Shown one piece after another: positions 61,048 through 64,000 of a stretch of 64,000 nucleotides of DNA (position 1 is the stretch's first letter; every line of letters starts with the position of its first letter). Position numbers and translations under genes: made by a program. This DNA is from an uncultured Pelagibacteraceae bacterium (GTDB lineage Bacteria > Pseudomonadota > Alphaproteobacteria > Pelagibacterales > Pelagibacteraceae), in NCBI GenBank assembly GCA_902583635.1, contig CACHWJ010000002.1, forward strand, positions 37,237 through 101,236, read 5' to 3'. The notes below the pieces were generated by a model. That model was not told where the DNA came from, searched no databases, and saw only the letters and a list, made by a program, of their open reading frames with translations.

Positions 61048-63095
61048 GCAATATCGTTTATAACATCTGCTCTATCATAAAGCTTTATCAATGGTTTAAA
61101 TTTTTTAATATCTTCATTGGAATTTTCAATTCTTCTAATTTCTTTTTCAGCAAGTAAAAAAAGATCACTATTATGAATTGGGTCAGCTAATTTAAAATTT
61201 TTAATACCACTCTGTTTGAAACCAAGTATGTCACCAAAACCTCTAATTTTCATATCTTCTTCAGATATTAGAAAACCATCATTACTTTGTTTCAATATAT
61301 TAATCCTTTTTTTTGCATTTTCAGACAAATTTGATTTAAACATTAATACACATGTTGACTCTTTGTTTCCTCGACCAACACGACCTCTTAGCTGATGCAG
61401 TTGAGATAAGCCAAACTTGTTTGCATTTTCAATAATTATTACATTTGCATTTGGAAAATCAATTCCAACTTCAATAATTGTTGTTGAAACTAGAATTTGA
61501 AATTTATTTTTTTGAAAATCATTTAATATTTTCTCTTTTTCTTCTATTTTAGTTTTTCCATGTAACAATAAAACTTGATTTGGAAATAATTTTTTTAAAA
61601 ATTCAAATTTTTTAACTGCAGAGGTATGATCTAGTTTTTTAGACTCCTCTATAAGAGGGCATACCCAAAAAATTTGGTTACCTAAATTTATCTCTTTTTT
61701 AATAAATTTAAGAACGTCATCAATTTTACTCTCCAATTTACTATATGTTTTAATTGGTTTTCTAGATTTAGGTTTTTCTTTTATTATAGATATGTCCATA
61801 TCCCCATATATTGTCATGGTCAAAGTTCGTGGTATTGGTGTTGCAGTCATTAATAAAACATCACAATCATCCCCACCTTTATCAGAAAGTTTTTTTCTTT
61901 GATTAACCCCAAACTTATGTTGTTCATCGATAATAATTAATCCAAGTTTTTTATAACTGACTTTTTTTTGAAATATCGCGTGAGTACCAAAAATAATATC
62001 TATTTTATTGTTTTTTAATTTCTCTAAAATTATTTTTTTATTTTTATAATCAAATTTTCCAGAAATTAATTCTATTTTTTTTTTATTAGGAAAAATTTCT
62101 TTTGCTAAATTATAATGTTGTCGTGATAATATTTCAGTAGGAGCCATAAAAGCAACTTGATAGCCTGAATTTATGGTATTATATGCTGATAGGAGTGCTA
62201 TAATTGTTTTCCCACTTCCGACATCACCTTGTAAAAGTCTAAACATTTTTGTTGATGTACTTAAATCTTTATTAATTTGTTTGAGGGACTTTAACTGATC
62301 ATTTGTAAGAGAAAAACTTAATTTATTTATTAAATCATTTTGTAAATTAAAATTAATTTTTTTTCTTTTTTTTTTAATTTTTTTTATTTTTTTTCTTATT
62401 TCAGAATTTACTAAAAAAGTTGAAAATATTTCGTCATAAGCCAGTCTTTGATAAAAGTTATCTTTATATTTACCTATATTTTCTGGTTTATGAAGTTCTA
62501 CAATAGAATTATTCCAACTTAAATTTCCGAATTTCTTTATAATTTCATTAGAATGCCATTCATCTAATACAGGCAATTTATTAATAATTTGATTAATAAT
62601 TTTATTATAAACTTTTTCAGATATCCCTTCTGTTAAAGAATATTGATTATGTAGTTGTTTTATTAGAGATGAGTCCTCAGATATATATTTTGGGTTTGTT
62701 AATTGATATTTGTTTTTAAAATAACTTATTTTCCCACTTATGGTTATTTCTTTACCAAGAGGAAGAATTTTTTTTACATATCCTTCATAACTATTAAAAA
62801 AAACACAGTCTAAATTTCCAGTATCGTCTGAACAAACAACCCTATTGGGCAAGTTTCTTATCCTAGGAAATAAGTACTTTTGAGGTGTAACAGTAACAGT
62901 TTGATTCTCACCAATTTTCAAATCTTTTATTTTTGATGACAAGGTTCTATCAGTGTATGATTTTGGAAGCTTCCATAAAAGATCAAATAAATTGTTAATA
63001 TTTTTCTTTTTAAGTAGATTTGTTGTTTTAGCTCCAACACCTTTTAACGCTGTTAAATCTGATAATAAATATTTATAACTACTTTTAATATTCAT
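61044..63095 (-). CDS. recG: ATP-dependent DNA helicase RecG
   Basis: Fork-reversal helicase, 683 residues. The N-terminal wedge domain (about 60-160) is followed by helicase motifs: LLQGDVGSGKTIIALL (I), MAPTEILSRQH (Ia), IIDEQHKFGV (II, DEQH), LLMTATPIPRTL (III), and TTIIEVGIDFPNANVIIIEN and LHQLRGRVGRGNKES (V, VI). It is divergent from sdhE across 22 bases, an arrangement common in alphaproteobacteria. Confidence 0.96.
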   Translation of the reverse strand: MNIKSSYKYLLSDLTALKGVGAKTTNLLKKKNINNLFDLLWKLPKSYTDRTLSSKIKDLKIGENQTVTVTPQKYLFPRIRNLPNRVVCSDDTGNLDCVFFNSYEGYVKKILPLGKEITISGKISYFKNKYQLTNPKYISEDSSLIKQLHNQYSLTEGISEKVYNKIINQIINKLPVLDEWHSNEIIKKFGNLSWNNSIVELHKPENIGKYKDNFYQRLAYDEIFSTFLVNSEIRKKIKKIKKKRKKINFNLQNDLINKLSFSLTNDQLKSLKQINKDLSTSTKMFRLLQGDVGSGKTIIALLSAYNTINSGYQVAFMAPTEILSRQHYNLAKEIFPNKKKIELISGKFDYKNKKIILEKLKNNKIDIIFGTHAIFQKKVSYKKLGLIIIDEQHKFGVNQRKKLSDKGGDDCDVLLMTATPIPRTLTMTIYGDMDISIIKEKPKSRKPIKTYSKLESKIDDVLKFIKKEINLGNQIFWVCPLIEESKKLDHTSAVKKFEFLKKLFPNQVLLLHGKTKIEEKEKILNDFQKNKFQILVSTTIIEVGIDFPNANVIIIENANKFGLSQLHQLRGRVGRGNKESTCVLMFKSNLSENAKKRINILKQSNDGFLISEEDMKIRGFGDILGFKQSGIKNFKLADPIHNSDLFLLAEKEIRRIENSNEDIKKFKPLIKLYDRADVINDIA

Positions 63096-63117
63096 ATTAA
63101 ATTAATATATTCTAATA

Positions 63118-63375
63118 ATGACTATCGATATAGATGAATTAAAAAAAAAAATTATTTACAGATCTAATTACCGTGGCACAAAAGAGATGGACAAACTTTT
63201 GGGTACATTTACCAAAAAAAATATTAATAATTTGAATAATAAAGACTTAATTGACTTAGAAAAATTACTAAATATAGATGACACAAATTTATACAACTTC
63301 TATACAGGAGCTGAAACAGATTTTGAAATAGAGAATAATAAAGTAAATTTGCTTTTTAAAAATTTTAAATATTAA
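63118..63375 (+). CDS. sdhE: Succinate dehydrogenase assembly factor SdhE
   Basis: An 85-residue helical protein with the family motif KIIYRSNYRGTKEMDKLLG: the RG pair (RGxxE) that binds SdhA, and the DL-x-LEKLL stretch (DLIDLEKLLNIDD). SdhE helps covalently attach FAD to succinate dehydrogenase. It is divergent from recG; no other sdh gene is nearby. Confidence 0.9.
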   Translation: MTIDIDELKKKIIYRSNYRGTKEMDKLLGTFTKKNINNLNNKDLIDLEKLLNIDDTNLYNFYTGAETDFEIENNKVNLLFKNFKY

Positions 63376-63379
63376 ATAA

Positions 63380-63469
63380 TGGCGGAGAGACTGGGATTCG
63401 AACCCAGGAAAGAGTTGCCCCTTTGCCGGTTTTCAAGACCGGTGCTTTCAACCGCTCAGCCATCTCTCC
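63380..63469 (-). tRNA. tRNA-Ser (anticodon TGA)
   Basis: A 90-base type II tRNA on the minus strand. Acceptor GGAGAGA pairs with TCTCTCC; anticodon stem CCGGT/ACCGG encloses CTTGAAA (anticodon TGA); it has a long variable arm as expected for Ser, and T-arm CTGGG-TTCGAAT-CCCAG. Discriminator G and CCA are encoded. Confidence 0.96.
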
Positions 63470-63555
63470 GTTCGCAAGGTTTTATAATTATAATTATTTA
63501 ATTCAACCTTAAAATAGTCTATTAAAACTATTTACGACTAATTCCATTAAATCTA

Positions 63556-64000
63556 ATGAATAATGAATTCAATAAGGGGATACTACTAGCTGGTTCAGGC
63601 TCATTTTGGTGGGGATTTGTTGGTGTTATTTATTTTAAATCTATCACATATATTGGCCACATAGAACTAGTTGTTCATAGATGCCTTTGGTCGACTGTTA
63701 CTTTAATAATAACAACATTCTTTTTTTCCAAATGGAATATTTTTTTTAAAATTTTAAAAAATAAAAAAAATTTAATTTACCTTTTCTTTTCAGGTAGTTT
63801 AATTTTTATAAATTGGGCAGCTTGGATTTATGCAATAGCCACAAATAGAATAATTGATGCAAGCTTTGGTTATTTTATAATGCCAATTCTTAGTGTGATG
63901 TTAGGTTACATTTTTTTTAAGGAAATTCTTAATAAGAAAAGAATTTTTTCAATTATTTTAGTCATAGTATCTATACTTTATTTAATTATTATGAGTTATA
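63556..64000 (+). CDS. rarD: RarD-type EamA-family transporter, N-terminal part (cut by window end)
   Basis: The frame from ATG 63556 is open to the window end (148 codons visible). It encodes an EamA-type membrane protein with about four helices so far: GILLAGSGSFWWGFVGVIYF, the HIELVVHRCLWS block typical of RarD, INWAAWIYAIATNRIIDASF, and GYFIMPILSVMLGYIFFKE. RarD proteins are annotated as chloramphenicol-sensitivity transporters but their natural substrates are unclear. Confidence 0.88.
   Translation, partial: MNNEFNKGILLAGSGSFWWGFVGVIYFKSITYIGHIELVVHRCLWSTVTLIITTFFFSKWNIFFKILKNKKNLIYLFFSGSLIFINWAAWIYAIATNRIIDASFGYFIMPILSVMLGYIFFKEILNKKRIFSIILVIVSILYLIIMSY

Overview
The window is a strongly AT-rich, densely packed alphaproteobacterial chromosome segment. 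Very short intergenic gaps, minimal operons, gene order (ntrYX-trkA, dgt-argS-nagZ-scpAB-tatABC-serS, recG/sdhE) and the protein families all point to a free-living SAR11 bacterium (Candidatus Pelagibacter group). I see no insertion sequence, prophage or CRISPR array. Nearly every base is coding; no gene-free stretch exceeds about 400 bases, and the longest (10206-10602) holds two tRNA genes.

Layout. 1-5136: nitrogen/redox two-component pair ntrY (cut by the window edge) and ntrX, then the potassium uptake genes trkA and trkH. 5171-9646: tRNA-Arg, then the general L-amino-acid ABC transporter aapJQMP. 9834-10477: an XRE regulator and tRNA-Asn/tRNA-Cys. 10603-16153: valS, ilvD and a mannose-1-phosphate guanylyltransferase/isomerase. 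16155-31051: a large phosphate island: a lipid kinase, a PlcP-like phospholipase C and a glycosyltransferase (phospholipid-to-glycolipid remodelling), phoR, an unknown secreted protein, pstS, pstCAB, phoU, phoB, sixA, polyphosphate kinase and exopolyphosphatase. 31055-33648: a small basic protein, a possible small RNA, and an arsenate-resistance operon (small membrane protein, arsC, aquaglyceroporin, NUDIX). 33667-37604: zinc uptake znuA / znuCB-zur with two Zur-box palindromes, a DsbA-like isomerase and a leftover fragment of a second znuA 3' end. 37604-63469: housekeeping genes (Ldh2-type oxidoreductase, xthA, erpA, dgt, argS, nagZ, scpAB, tatABC, serS, yajC-secDF, uvrA, ssb, gyrA, coaD, a cyclophilin, tgt, an M48 protease, DUF502, recG, sdhE) and tRNA-Lys and tRNA-Ser. 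63556-64000: start of a RarD/EamA transporter cut by the window end.

The most coherent biological story is phosphate. Uptake, sensing, polyphosphate storage, membrane-lipid replacement and arsenate detoxification sit side by side. I can read Pho-box-like repeats (7-bp units of the type xTGTAAy or xTTTAAy at 11-bp spacing) upstream of pstS, plcP, the arsenate operon and, more weakly, the unknown secreted gene before pstS. This suggests one PhoB regulon that also anticipates arsenate entry through the phosphate transporter. Other notable points are an NtrX whose ATPase domain has lost the Walker A and GAFTGA segments, a Tgt that has lost two of its zinc-ligand cysteines, a znuA remnant showing past duplication, and a candidate small RNA whose terminator overlaps the end of the NUDIX gene. 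All functional assignments come from reading motifs; no database search was run.
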